A stretch of 64,000 nt of DNA from Herbidospora mongoliensis (GCF_001570545.1 NZ_BBXD01000008.1:579610-643609), one strand, 5' to 3'; shown: positions 1 to 8,554, counted from the first letter of the stretch. Program-made: numbers and translations. The notes: generated by a model from the letters alone, not told the origin.

Positions 1-80
1 GTCCCGGGGTGGTCGGGAGGGTCCCGGGGTGGTCGGGAGGGTCCCGGGGTGGTCGGGAGGGTCCCGGGGTGGTGGGGAGG
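1..80. repeat. 20-bp tandem repeat, four copies
   Basis: Four head-to-tail copies of a 20-base unit beginning GTCCCGGGGT; the first three are identical and the fourth has one substitution (tcg to tgg). The array starts at the window edge and may continue to the left. No reading frame was assigned to it. Confidence 0.9.
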
Positions 81-579
81 TTGTGTTCCTCAGATCGGCT
101 GGTGCAGCTGCGGGCGCGGGAGAGCAGCCACTCGATTGAGCGCGATCTTCGGCGCCTGACGGCGCGGACCTGCTCAGGGCACTAGCTGTGGACTCAAGGC
201 CTCCGTTCATTCGGGCCCTGCGTTGGCGCGAGGTCGTCTCTTCGGCGTGGTTGAGGATTGGGGTCACGTGGCGTGTCGCTCGGGGGCCTGTCATGATCTC
301 GGCGCGGTGGTTGGCGGCTTGTTCGCGCCGCCTGTTGATGCGCCGTGGCGCTTGTCCCCGTTTCTGCACAGCCTGTGGACGGAAGTTGTCCACAGATGTG
401 GATAACGCGCGGCCTCCATGTGGGTTGTGGTCGCAAAACCCCAGTACACGATGGACTTTTGAGTTATCCACAGGTCTTTCGTTATCCACAGACCAAGGTC
501 GAGGTCGGTGGAAAGAGGGTTTGGGTCGGCAGGCTGGCGGTGCCGGGGCGGAGGGTCCGGTCCGGCGACAGGAGGACGC
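81..579. other. Intergenic region upstream of the pilin gene
   Basis: No gene with a convincing start is seen here. Short open frames in this stretch lack ribosome-binding sites and recognisable domains. The notable content is the DnaA-box cluster at 374-490. A good Shine-Dalgarno (GGAGG at 571-575) at the right end serves the pilin gene. Confidence 0.6.
374..490. promoter_or_regulatory. Cluster of five DnaA boxes
   Basis: Five 9-mers match the actinobacterial DnaA box: CCGTCCACA (minus, 374-382), TTGTCCACA (plus, 386-394), TTATCCACA (minus, 397-405), TTATCCACA (plus, 464-472) and TTATCCACA (plus, 482-490). Three are perfect E. coli-type consensus boxes. No dnaA or dnaN lies nearby, so this is not obviously oriC. 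It could titrate DnaA, modulate initiation, or regulate the downstream pilus genes. Confidence 0.8.
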
Positions 580-951
580 GTGAACGTCAAGACCAAAGGC
601 ATCTCGTGGACTAGGGCCGCCGACGCTCAGACCGCCGACGCTCAGACCGTCGACACGCAGACCGCCTATATCCAGACCGCCGGCACCTTGACCGCCCCCG
701 CCCTGACCGCCGACGCCAAGCGAGCTCGCGGTGCTGAGCGGTTGCGGGAGGCGGCCGCTCGGGCGGCTCGGGTGCTGGCCGAGCGGGGTGGCGTCCATCG
801 GCCGGACGCGGGGATGTCGACCGCCGAGTACGCGGTCGGCACCATCGCGGCCTGTGGGTTCGCGGGGCTGTTGTTCAAGGTGGTGACCTCGCCTGATGTT
901 CAGGAGATGCTCTCCTCGCTCGTGCAGAAGGCGCTGGCGCTGACCGGATGA
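580..951 (+). CDS. Flp-type pilin, DUF4244 family, with long repeat leader
   Basis: Predicted structural pilin of a Tad/Flp-like secretion or pilus system. The GTG start at 580 follows GGAGG at 571-575 and gives 123 residues. The C-terminal part has the class III prepilin signature: Gly78 then MSTAEYAVGT, so after cleavage Glu is residue 5 and Tyr residue 6, followed by a hydrophobic helix (about residues 85-101). The leader is unusually long, about 78 residues, and carries six degenerate pentapeptide repeats of the type Ala-Asp-Ala-Gln-Thr (residues 14-43), then an Ala/Arg-rich helix. It overlaps the next gene by ATGA. In other actinobacteria DUF4244 genes lie beside tad ATPase and TadE-like genes, as here. 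Repeat function is unknown; an upstream in-frame start at 508 is less likely. Confidence 0.8.
   Translation: MNVKTKGISWTRAADAQTADAQTVDTQTAYIQTAGTLTAPALTADAKRARGAERLREAAARAARVLAERGGVHRPDAGMSTAEYAVGTIAACGFAGLLFKVVTSPDVQEMLSSLVQKALALTG
619..708 (+). repeat. Six in-frame 15-bp repeats
   Basis: Six consecutive 15-base units in register with the reading frame, consensus GCCGACGCTCAGACC, each ending in a Thr codon ACC. Units one and two are identical and later ones diverge. They encode the pentapeptide repeats of the pilin leader. Confidence 0.85.
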
Positions 952-1304
952 TCCGGCGCGATCGCGGTTCGGTCACCGCCGAGATGGCTGCGGCGTTGCC
1001 GGCGCTGGTGGTCGTTCTCGGTGCGGCCCTGTGGGCGGTGGCCGTGGTCGGAGCCCGCCTGGAGTGCGTCGACGCCGCCCGGGCCGGTGCGCGGGCCGCG
1101 GCGAGGGGAGACGGGGTCCCGGCCGTCCGGGAGGGTGCGCTGGCGGTGGCGCCGTCGGGCGCCTCGGTCGAGGTGACGGTGGGCGCGTCGCTCACGGAGG
1201 TGACGGTGCGGGCCCGTGTTCGTCCGTCGTGGGCGGTGATGCTGCCCGGCGTGGTGGTTTCCGCGTCGGCGACCTCGGCGACGGAGAAGGGCGTTCTGCC
1301 CTGA
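948..1304 (+). CDS. TadE-like minor pilin
   Basis: 118-residue TadE-family protein, a predicted pseudopilin of the Tad/Flp-like apparatus. Near the N-terminus it has the TadE-type motif RGSVTAEMAAALPAL: a short basic stretch followed by Gly, then a Glu five residues into the hydrophobic helix (about residues 12-34). The remainder is a small extracytoplasmic domain. Translation is coupled to the pilin gene through an ATGA overlap (948-951). In Mycobacterium tuberculosis the corresponding neighbourhood is Rv3654c-Rv3656c. Expected partners, the Tad ATPase and TadB/C membrane proteins, would lie to the left of the window. Confidence 0.8.
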   Translation: MIRRDRGSVTAEMAAALPALVVVLGAALWAVAVVGARLECVDAARAGARAAARGDGVPAVREGALAVAPSGASVEVTVGASLTEVTVRARVRPSWAVMLPGVVVSASATSATEKGVLP

Positions 1305-1334
1305 CGTTCAGTTGGTGACAGCAGGAGGCGAACG

Positions 1335-1736
1335 GTGTCGACGATGAGTGAGTGTGAGGTACGTCGAAGTGGCCGGTTGAGACGTGATCGGGGGTCGGCG
1401 ACCGTCTGGGTCGTCGCGGCCATGGCCGTGGTGTGGGGGCTGGCTTATGTGTTCGTCCAGGTTGGAATGGCGAGAGTGGCCGCCCACGCGGCCCGGACCG
1501 CCGCCGACCTGGGCGCCTTGGCCGCTGCCGAACTGGCGATCGCGGCCCCCGGCGAGGCTTGTGAACACGCTGCGGAGGTGGTCGTCGCCAACGACGCGAG
1601 ACTCACCTCCTGTGAGATCAACGGGGGCGTCTCCCAGGTGACCGCGACGGTCGAGCTCCGGTTTCCGGGGCTCAACCAACGCGAGGCCTCGGCCAAGTCC
1701 CGCGCCGGACCCGTCTACCTGAACGCGGAGCGCTAG
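1335..1736 (+). CDS. Rv3654c-like TadE-like protein
   Basis: 133-residue member of the family called helicase/secretion-neighbourhood TadE-like protein. GTG at 1335 is chosen because AGGAGG lies at 1323-1328. After a basic N-terminus, the motif RDRGSATVWVVAAMAVVWG begins a hydrophobic segment (about residues 20-45), followed by an Ala-rich helix typical of these proteins and a small C-terminal domain with two cysteines (in EACEH and SCEIN). It is 30 bases downstream of the TadE-like gene, so probably the same operon. A short inverted repeat (GAACGC/GCGTTC, 1721-1744) overlaps its end and could be a weak terminator. Confidence 0.75.
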   Translation: MSTMSECEVRRSGRLRRDRGSATVWVVAAMAVVWGLAYVFVQVGMARVAAHAARTAADLGALAAAELAIAAPGEACEHAAEVVVANDARLTSCEINGGVSQVTATVELRFPGLNQREASAKSRAGPVYLNAER

Positions 1737-2221
1737 AAAGCGTTCAGGACGACCACAGCGCGACGTCAGAACTGGTCCGGGCACCCACCCCCCTCAGTAA
1801 GAGCGTTGGGCGTGGACGGGAGGTTGATCGCCGTGGACAAGTCACGGCTCAGTCCGGTCACCAGACCCGAGCGGCGCAAAGCATCGGTGACTGCTGCGCC
1901 TGGGCGGAAGCTCGACCATCCGCCGATTACTCCGGTTTGTCCAGTAACTACGACGGATCGGCGACTGTTCGTTCGGTGGAAGTCTTACTAGCCGACCGGG
2001 TCGTCACGGTTGGGCCAGGCCGCTACGCCGGAGTGAGGTGAAGCTTCGGTTCTACTCCCGACCGGGTCGTCACGCTCGTCGCGGGCCCAAGCGCGGGGCC
2101 CGCCTGGAAGATCGACATGGTCCGGCGGGAAAGCCTCAGAAAAGGGGCCGGTCTCCCCGGGCACGTGCTGCTCACGGAGGTTAAAGACCGCCATATGGCC
2201 GGACAGGTACGATCTCGCACC
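1737..2221. other. 485-base intergenic region with 17-bp direct repeat
   Basis: No gene can be supported here. A perfect 17-base direct repeat, CCGACCGGGTCGTCACG, occurs at 1992-2008 and 2058-2074, 66 bases apart (about six helical turns). The palindrome GCCATATGGC lies at 2190-2199 just before the -10-like hexamer of the next gene. These could be binding sites for the downstream BTAD regulator itself, because SARP-type regulators bind direct repeats; that is inference. Confidence 0.6.
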
Positions 2222-2222
2222 A
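2208..2222 (+). promoter_or_regulatory. Leaderless promoter -10 of BTAD regulator
   Basis: TACGAT at 2208-2213 is followed after 8 bases by the ATG at 2222 with no ribosome-binding site between, the pattern of a leaderless actinobacterial transcript. A clear -35 hexamer is not visible. Confidence 0.5.
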
Positions 2223-5200
2223 TGGCTCTGGCGTTTCGGGTCCTTGGTCCCTTCCAGGCCCGCGTCGATGGTGAACAGGTCGACGTGGGTGGCCCGCGGC
2301 CTCGGCTCCTGCTCGCTCGGCTGATCATCGCCCGAGGTGCCACCGTCTCCGTGGACACCCTCCTTGAGGACATCTACGAAGGCGCACCCCCGCCACGCGC
2401 CCACGGAACGCTCCACAGCTACCTCTCCAACCTGCGCAAAGTCCTCGAACCCGGCAGATCCCCAAGAACCCCGTCGGCCACCATCCTCAGCCGCCCCCAG
2501 GGCTACGCCCTCGGACCCCACACGCTCGATGCCGAGCAGTTCGCCGACCAGGCCAAATCCGGTCACTACGACAGAGCGCTAGCCCTCTGGCAAGGACCCC
2601 CTTACGAAGAGTTCGCCGACGTCGCCTGGCTCCGGCCGGAGATCGATCGCCTGCTGGAGGCGCATCTCGACGTACGGGAAAAAGCTCTGACGGCACGCCC
2701 GGACGCGGAAGCCGCAGGTCAGCTGGAGAGTCTCGCCAGGGAACATCCGCTCAGGGAAACCCTCTGGGAAGCACTCGCCCGCACGCTCTACCGGCTGGGC
2801 CGCCAGGCCGACGCGCTGGAGGCGATCAGGACCGCTCGCGCCAACCTCGCCGAGGAGTTGGGCATCGATCCCGGGCCGGGTCTGCGCCGCCTGGAGTCGA
2901 TGATCCTCACGCAGGATCCGATGTTGGAGGGGTCTCCGAAGACGCCCAGAGAGGCGAGCGGGCGCGACGCGCAGCTTGATCGGCTAAACGAACTCGGTCA
3001 AGACGTCAGGAAAGGTACTCCGAGGGCCGCGGTCATTTCCGGTGAGCCCGGTATCGGGAAGACCTGGCTCGCGGAGGAGTTCGCGCGGAGGTGTGAGGAC
3101 GACGGCTGGCGGGTCGCCTGGGGGCGGTGTCATGAGACGTCCGGGACGCCGCCGCTCTGGCCCTGGCGTCAGATCATCCGGGACCTCGGCGCGGAACCCG
3201 GGTCCGAGCTCGACCCGCTGGTCACCGATGATCCCGCGCCGACCGGTGAGACCGAGGCGGGGGAGGCGCGGTTCCGGTTGCACCAGGCCACCGCGGCTCA
3301 TCTGGCCGGGCTCGCCGGGTCTCGGCCGCTGCTGATCGTTCTGGACGACCTTCAATGGGCCGACTCCGCTTCGCTGGGGCTGCTGACGGATTTCGTCCAC
3401 ATCCAGAAGCGTGGGCGGATCGCGATCATTGTCACGGTGCGGGCGGGTGAGGGGGCTCCTGCCGTCTATGACGCCCTTGGGCTGATCAGTCGTGACAACG
3501 CCCTTCGGCTGCCTCTCGCGGGGCTGGGGCGGGACGCGGTCGAGGCGATGGCGGGGTCGAGCGGCATCACCGATCCCGGCGCCGTGGCCAAGCTGGCCGA
3601 ACGGACCAGGGGCAATCCGCTCTTCATTCGCGAAACGCTCCGGCTCGCCGAGGATCGTGGCATCGGGACCGCTCTCACCACCGTCCCCGAAGCGCTCGGC
3701 GACGTCATCCGGCAGCGTCTTCACGCTCTGCCCGAGACCCATCGGCCGACTCTCGACGCCGCCGCCGTCATCGGGCACGCGGCCGACTCGCGGCTGCTGG
3801 CCGAGATCACCGGTCAGGACCAGCCGCAGGTCGAAGAGGCGCTGGAGGCGGCGACCTCGCTGCACCTCGTCAACGATCAGGGGCGGTTCGCTCATGAGCT
3901 GGTGCGGGAGATCTGGTACGCCGACCTGCCGGCTCCCCGGCGCATCGCCCTGCACGCCAACGCGCTGAAGACGTTGGAGCACCGGCCTGCCACCGATGTC
4001 GCCTCGCTGGCCAGGCACGCGAAGTCGGCGGGTTCGGAGGCGGCGGTGACCTGGTCGGCGGCGACGGCTGAGGAGGCCGCGCGGCGGCACGCCTATGACG
4101 ACGCCGTCGAATGGTGGCACCAGGCCGCCGATCTGCACGGTCACCTGCCCGGCGCCGATCCGCGGACCCACGTGGAACTCCTGCTCAACCTGACCAGGGC
4201 CCGGCTCGACGCGGGAGACGGATACGGAGCCAGGGAGACCCGGGCGCGGGCGGTGCTGGCCGCCGACCGTACCGCTGATCCGTTGCTCAAAGCCAAGGCT
4301 CTGACCAGCCTCGACGCTCCCGCGCTGTGGAAGTTCTACCACTACGGCGACATCGAACTGCACAGCGTCGAGCGGATCGCCACGATCCTGGACGACATCC
4401 CCCACGACGACTCGGCCGCCCGGTGCCGCCTGCTGGGGTGCCTGGGTGTCGAGGTGTACGACGGATCGGCCGACCCCCGGGGCGACAGCGCCACCGAAGA
4501 GGCGCTGGCGATGGCCCGGCGGATCGGGGACCGGCGGCTGCTGGCGATCACATTGAACGCGCGCTATCTCGGGGTGCAGCGTGCCGAGATGATCCCTGAG
4601 CTCGACGAGATCGGGGCCGAGCTGACCACGCTCGGTCTGCCCGGGTTCGAGCTGCTGGGGTGGCTGATCCAGGAACGTACCCGCCTCGAACTCTTCGACC
4701 TCCCCGGCGCCGACGCCGCCGCCGCCCGGGTGAAGACCTTGATCGACCGGCTCGATCTGCCGTGGCCGAGGTTCCAGAACCTTCTCTGGTCGGGCGCTCG
4801 CAGGCAGATCGACGGTGACCTGAGCGGGGCCGAAGACGCTTACACGGCGGCGGCCGAGGCGGGGGAGCGGCTGAACCTCTGGCACACCCGGAGCTCCCTC
4901 GCGTCCGCCCTGATCTCGCTGGCGCTGACCCGCCGGGTTCCGGTGGAACCGGCTGACCTGATCGACGAGTCCTCTCCGTTCGAGGTGCATCGCCGGGTTA
5001 TCAGGGCCCTGTCAGCTCGATATTCCGGTCAGCCGGAACCCGGCCTTTCCTGGGTCGCGCCGCCCCGGGACTTCGTCGAACTCGGCGCCCTCTGCATGTA
5101 CGCCGACGCGTTCCGCCGCCCCCACCCCGAGCTCTACCGAAGACTCCTCCCGTACGAGGACCGCCTCTCCATCGGCGCCGGCACCTTCCCGTCGGGGCCG

Positions 5201-5329
5201 GTGGGCTATTTCCTGGCCCTCGTGGCACCGGACACGCACACCCGGGACGACCACTTGGCCAGGACGATCGAACGCTGCGCGGAGAACGGCCTCGCCTGGT
5301 GGGCGGAGCGTGCCTCGAACGAACGCTGA
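2222..5329 (+). CDS. BTAD/AAA-ATPase transcriptional regulator (SARP-like)
   Basis: 1035-residue regulator. Order of domains: winged-helix DNA-binding domain (about residues 1-90), bacterial transcriptional activation domain of alpha-helical repeats (about 95-245), then an AAA-type NTPase with Walker A GEPGIGKT near 274-281 and Walker B LLIVLDDLQWAD near 370-381, and a long helical TPR-like C-terminus. This is the layout of large SARP/AfsR-like regulators of secondary metabolism or development in actinomycetes. I prefer ATG 2222 over the frame opening at 2117 because the winged-helix domain starts directly after it and a TACGAT hexamer lies 8 bases upstream. No biosynthetic cluster adjoins it, so its targets are unknown. 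Confidence 0.8.
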   Translation: MALAFRVLGPFQARVDGEQVDVGGPRPRLLLARLIIARGATVSVDTLLEDIYEGAPPPRAHGTLHSYLSNLRKVLEPGRSPRTPSATILSRPQGYALGPHTLDAEQFADQAKSGHYDRALALWQGPPYEEFADVAWLRPEIDRLLEAHLDVREKALTARPDAEAAGQLESLAREHPLRETLWEALARTLYRLGRQADALEAIRTARANLAEELGIDPGPGLRRLESMILTQDPMLEGSPKTPREASGRDAQLDRLNELGQDVRKGTPRAAVISGEPGIGKTWLAEEFARRCEDDGWRVAWGRCHETSGTPPLWPWRQIIRDLGAEPGSELDPLVTDDPAPTGETEAGEARFRLHQATAAHLAGLAGSRPLLIVLDDLQWADSASLGLLTDFVHIQKRGRIAIIVTVRAGEGAPAVYDALGLISRDNALRLPLAGLGRDAVEAMAGSSGITDPGAVAKLAERTRGNPLFIRETLRLAEDRGIGTALTTVPEALGDVIRQRLHALPETHRPTLDAAAVIGHAADSRLLAEITGQDQPQVEEALEAATSLHLVNDQGRFAHELVREIWYADLPAPRRIALHANALKTLEHRPATDVASLARHAKSAGSEAAVTWSAATAEEAARRHAYDDAVEWWHQAADLHGHLPGADPRTHVELLLNLTRARLDAGDGYGARETRARAVLAADRTADPLLKAKALTSLDAPALWKFYHYGDIELHSVERIATILDDIPHDDSAARCRLLGCLGVEVYDGSADPRGDSATEEALAMARRIGDRRLLAITLNARYLGVQRAEMIPELDEIGAELTTLGLPGFELLGWLIQERTRLELFDLPGADAAAARVKTLIDRLDLPWPRFQNLLWSGARRQIDGDLSGAEDAYTAAAEAGERLNLWHTRSSLASALISLALTRRVPVEPADLIDESSPFEVHRRVIRALSARYSGQPEPGLSWVAPPRDFVELGALCMYADAFRRPHPELYRRLLPYEDRLSIGAGTFPSGPVGYFLALVAPDTHTRDDHLARTIERCAENGLAWWAERASNER

Positions 5330-5394
5330 GCGGGGGAGCGATCTTCAAGTGGTCGTTGAGTCGGCGTGAATAGCGCTCGTCCATCGTCAAGGGC

Positions 5395-6012
5395 ATGACG
5401 ACAACCTCACCTGACCTGGTCACCTTCCTGGCCTTCCACCGCGGCCTGCGCCGTGACTTCGGTCGGCTGGCCGACGCCCTCGACCGCCTCCCCGCAGGTG
5501 ACACCGCCCGGCGGGCCCTCATCGACGACCACACCTCCCTCCAGCTCCGCGCCCTGCACCACCACCACTCCGACGAGGACGCCAACATCTGGCCCTACCT
5601 GAGAAAGGAGGCGCCGCAGGCCGGAGAAGTGCTCGACCGGCTGGAAGAGGAGCACCAGGAGATGGACCGGGTCATCGAGCGCCTCACCGGGCCGACCCGG
5701 ACGGCTGCCGAGCAGGCCCGTGACCTGCGCCGGCTCCACGACCTCCTGAACTCCCACCTGGATCTGGAAGAAGGGGAGGTCGTTCCGCTGATCCGGGCGC
5801 ACATCCCGGCCGACTGGTGGGAGGAGGCGGGCAAGGAGGTGACCAAGAGCCACGGCCGCGACCTGCCCTTCGTCGCCGCGTGGACGCTCGACGCCGCCAC
5901 TCCGGAGCAGCGCGAGCACATTCTGCGGACCGCGCCGGTGATCCTCCGGGTCCTCTACCGCCTGAGCTGGCGCCGCAGCTACGAGCGCCGGATCACTTCA
6001 GTTTTCGGCTGA
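5395..6012 (+). CDS. Hemerythrin HHE domain protein
   Basis: 205-residue predicted cytoplasmic di-iron four-helix protein. Candidate iron ligands are placed as in the HHE family: His in AFHRGLR (residue 15), HHHHSDED near residue 48, EEEHQEMD near 86, and SHLDLEEGE near 122. Members bind O2, NO or iron, or sense oxidants; the function of this one is not established. It stands alone, 65 bases after the BTAD regulator, and converges on the helicase gene. A strong ribosome-binding site is not visible before the ATG. Confidence 0.8.
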   Translation: MTTTSPDLVTFLAFHRGLRRDFGRLADALDRLPAGDTARRALIDDHTSLQLRALHHHHSDEDANIWPYLRKEAPQAGEVLDRLEEEHQEMDRVIERLTGPTRTAAEQARDLRRLHDLLNSHLDLEEGEVVPLIRAHIPADWWEEAGKEVTKSHGRDLPFVAAWTLDAATPEQREHILRTAPVILRVLYRLSWRRSYERRITSVFG

Positions 6013-6087
6013 CCGAAACGGGATCCACAGGCGCCGACTTGAGGGCCCGCTTGCGCCAAGAGGACGACGTCCAAGACTTCAAGGGGG

Positions 6088-8397
6088 CTAGCTCAGGAGG
6101 ATGTCCAGCATTTCGAGGGCGCCGCGTTTGCTCAGTGGTTCGTTTCCGTTGCCGCACTTCGGTGACTGGATGCAGCTCGGGCATCCGTGGCCGCACTCGC
6201 AGGACGCGATCGCGTCGCGGGTGGCCGTCAGCCACGCCACCGCGTTCCCGAAGCCACGCTCGGCGAACCCCGCGCCGCCCGCGTGCCCGTCGTACACGAA
6301 AACCGTCAACCGCCCCGTGTCGGGGTGCAGCTCGGTCGAGACTCCGCCGATGTCCCAGCGGTCGCAGGTCGCGAACAGCGGCAGCAGCCCGATCGACGCG
6401 TGTTCCGCCGCGTGGGCCGCCCCGCCCAGGTCGCCGATGCTGGCCGGCAGCGACTCGGGAGGCAGTGTCCACCACACGGCTTTGGTCCGGAGGCTGCGCG
6501 GCGGCAGGTCGAGGGGTTCGTCGCCGAGCATCTCCCCGGTCGACACCCTTCTTTTCAGGTAGGAGACAACCTGGCGGGTCACCTCGACCGAACCGAAGTG
6601 CAGTTCGCCCGGCCCAAGAGCGTGCGACCGCAGCGACTCGATGACCGCGATGTCGGTCACGTCGCGCGCGAAGGTCGAGTAGTCGGGCGTGCCCGCCGTG
6701 ACGAGGGCCACGCCCATCTCCAGGTCGAGTTCGTCGACGACGAACGTCTGCCCCTGGTGCAGGTGGACCGCCCCGGTGTGAACCGAGGAGTGGGAGGACG
6801 CCTCGTCGCACGTCCCCAGCAGCCGCCCGGTGTGGTTCTCGACGATCTGCACCGGTGAACCTCCGGAGCCCCGGATGTCGGCCAGGTCGGTGGGGCGGTC
6901 GCGGCGGGTCCAGAACCAGCCGGTCGGGCGTCGCCGCAGCAGGCCGCCCTCCACCAGTTCGGCCAGCACCGCCAGCGCGGCCGGTCCGAAGATCTCCAGG
7001 TCGGCCTCGGTGAGCGGCACCTCGGCGGCGGCCGCGCACAGGTGCGGCGCCAGCACATAAGGGTTGTCCGGATCCAGGACCGTCGCCTCGACCGGACGGC
7101 CGAAGAGCGCCTCGGGGTGGTGCACCACATACGTGTCGAGCGGGTCGTCCCGGGCGATCAGAACGGCCAGGGCGTCTTGGCCGTCCCGACCGGCGCGGCC
7201 GGCCTGCTGCCAGAGCGACGCCCGGGTGCCGGGCCAGCCGGCGATCAGGACCGCGTCGAGGCCGGACACGTCGACGCCGAGTTCCAGGGCGTTGGTCGTG
7301 GCCACGCCGAGCAGTTCGCCCGATCGGAGCGACTTCTCCAGGAGGCGCCGATCTTCGGCCAGATAGCCCGCCCGGTAGGCCGCGATCTTGTCGCCGGAGG
7401 GCACTCCGGCCTCGTCCAGATGGCTCTTGGCCGTCAGGGCCACGTTCTCGGCCGCGCGGCGCGACCGGACGAACGCCAGCGTCCGCACGCCGTCGACCAC
7501 GAGGTCGGCCAGCAGGTCGGCCACCTCCGCCGTGGCGGCCCGACGAATGGGAGCTCCACCTTCGCCGCGCAGATCCGTCAGGGGCGGCTCCCACAGCGCG
7601 ATCGTCGTCCTGCCTCTCGGGGAGGCGTCCCGCGTCACCTCGGCCATCTGGAGGCCCGTCAGGCGCATGCCCGTCGTCGCCGGGTCGCTCGCCGTCGCGG
7701 AGGCCAGGAAGAACAGGGGGGAGGATCCGTATTTGGAAGACACCCGCCGTAGGCGGCGCAGGATCTGGGCCACGTGGGAGCCGAAGACGCCTCGGTAGCC
7801 GTGGCACTCGTCGACGATCACCAGGCGCAGGCGGCGCCAGAACGACGTCCAGGCCGAATGCCTCGGCAGCATCGAGCGGTGCAGCATGTCGGGGTTGGTC
7901 AGCACGTAGTTGGCGTTGCGCCTGACCCAGGTCCGTTCCTCGTGCGGGGTGTCGCCGTCGAAGGTCGCCGCCCGCACCCCGTCGAGGCCCAGCGCCAGGA
8001 CCGAGCGGAGCTGGTCGGCCGCCAGCGCCTTGGTCGGGGTCAGGTAGAGGACGGTCCCGCCAGACAGGGCCTCGGTGAGGGCCGGCACCAGATAGGCCAG
8101 GGATTTCCCCGATGCGGTGCCTGTGGCGATGATCACGTTTTGGCCACGGCGAATCAGATCGGCTGCTTCTGACTGGTGGCTCCACAACCCCTGTATCCCG
8201 AGCCCCTCGAAACTCTCCCGCACCAGCATGGGAACCCAGGATGGCCACTGGGCTTGACCTGCCTGACGTGCCGGAACATGCTCCACATGAGTGACTCTCC
8301 CGTGGCGGCCCGGGACCGTGACCAGACGGTCGAGTAGATGGCCGCCTCGGTCTGGCCTAGGCTCTGGGGAGCGAGCTGGGGAAGTCGGAGAAGTCAT
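6088..8397 (-). CDS. DECH-box helicase with C-terminal DUF1998 cysteine cluster
   Basis: 769-residue superfamily 2 helicase. Residues 91-99 are the Walker A ATGTASGKS, residues 197-200 the DECH box, and a SAT-like motif (LASATASDP) follows. The C-terminus carries a cysteine cluster, CECGHGCPSC and a further Cys at about 748, typical of DUF1998 and likely to bind zinc. The architecture is that of the family called helicase/secretion-neighbourhood DEAH helicase (M. tuberculosis Rv3649) and of Bacillus MrfA, a DNA-repair helicase; a repair role is inference. It is divergent from bldG, as in Streptomyces. The start is the first ATG compatible with the family, without a strong Shine-Dalgarno. Confidence 0.85.
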   Translation of the reverse strand: MTSPTSPARSPEPRPDRGGHLLDRLVTVPGRHGRVTHVEHVPARQAGQAQWPSWVPMLVRESFEGLGIQGLWSHQSEAADLIRRGQNVIIATGTASGKSLAYLVPALTEALSGGTVLYLTPTKALAADQLRSVLALGLDGVRAATFDGDTPHEERTWVRRNANYVLTNPDMLHRSMLPRHSAWTSFWRRLRLVIVDECHGYRGVFGSHVAQILRRLRRVSSKYGSSPLFFLASATASDPATTGMRLTGLQMAEVTRDASPRGRTTIALWEPPLTDLRGEGGAPIRRAATAEVADLLADLVVDGVRTLAFVRSRRAAENVALTAKSHLDEAGVPSGDKIAAYRAGYLAEDRRLLEKSLRSGELLGVATTNALELGVDVSGLDAVLIAGWPGTRASLWQQAGRAGRDGQDALAVLIARDDPLDTYVVHHPEALFGRPVEATVLDPDNPYVLAPHLCAAAAEVPLTEADLEIFGPAALAVLAELVEGGLLRRRPTGWFWTRRDRPTDLADIRGSGGSPVQIVENHTGRLLGTCDEASSHSSVHTGAVHLHQGQTFVVDELDLEMGVALVTAGTPDYSTFARDVTDIAVIESLRSHALGPGELHFGSVEVTRQVVSYLKRRVSTGEMLGDEPLDLPPRSLRTKAVWWTLPPESLPASIGDLGGAAHAAEHASIGLLPLFATCDRWDIGGVSTELHPDTGRLTVFVYDGHAGGAGFAERGFGNAVAWLTATRDAIASCECGHGCPSCIQSPKCGNGNEPLSKRGALEMLDILLS

Positions 8398-8554
8398 GGG
8401 TTTCCATCATGGCATCTCGGGGGAGAGTCGCCCGGAGTCGCGATTTCGTATAGACACAGGGGCGTGGCGTGGTTGAATGCCGCGCGTCGGGGTCGTGCGT
8501 TCTTATGATGCGCGACCCTCATCGGACCTACGCAGGCAAGGCGCTGGAGGATCT

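Noticed and set aside
374-490. The DnaA-box cluster as the chromosomal oriC
   Set aside because: Actinomycete oriC usually lies between dnaA and dnaN with many more boxes; neither gene nor an AT-rich unwinding element is visible here. Kept as a box cluster only.
188-583. Open frame across the DnaA-box region
   Set aside because: No ribosome-binding site or domain, and coding it would place the DnaA boxes inside a gene; the overlapping frames on both strands look random.
1806-1991. 61-codon frame downstream of the pilus genes
   Set aside because: No start signal, unusual composition and no similarity; treated as intergenic.
5993-8248. 751-codon minus-strand frame overlapping the helicase gene
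   Set aside because: Alternative frame of the same strand; the 6088-8397 frame contains all helicase motifs, this one only low-complexity Arg/Gly/Pro sequence.
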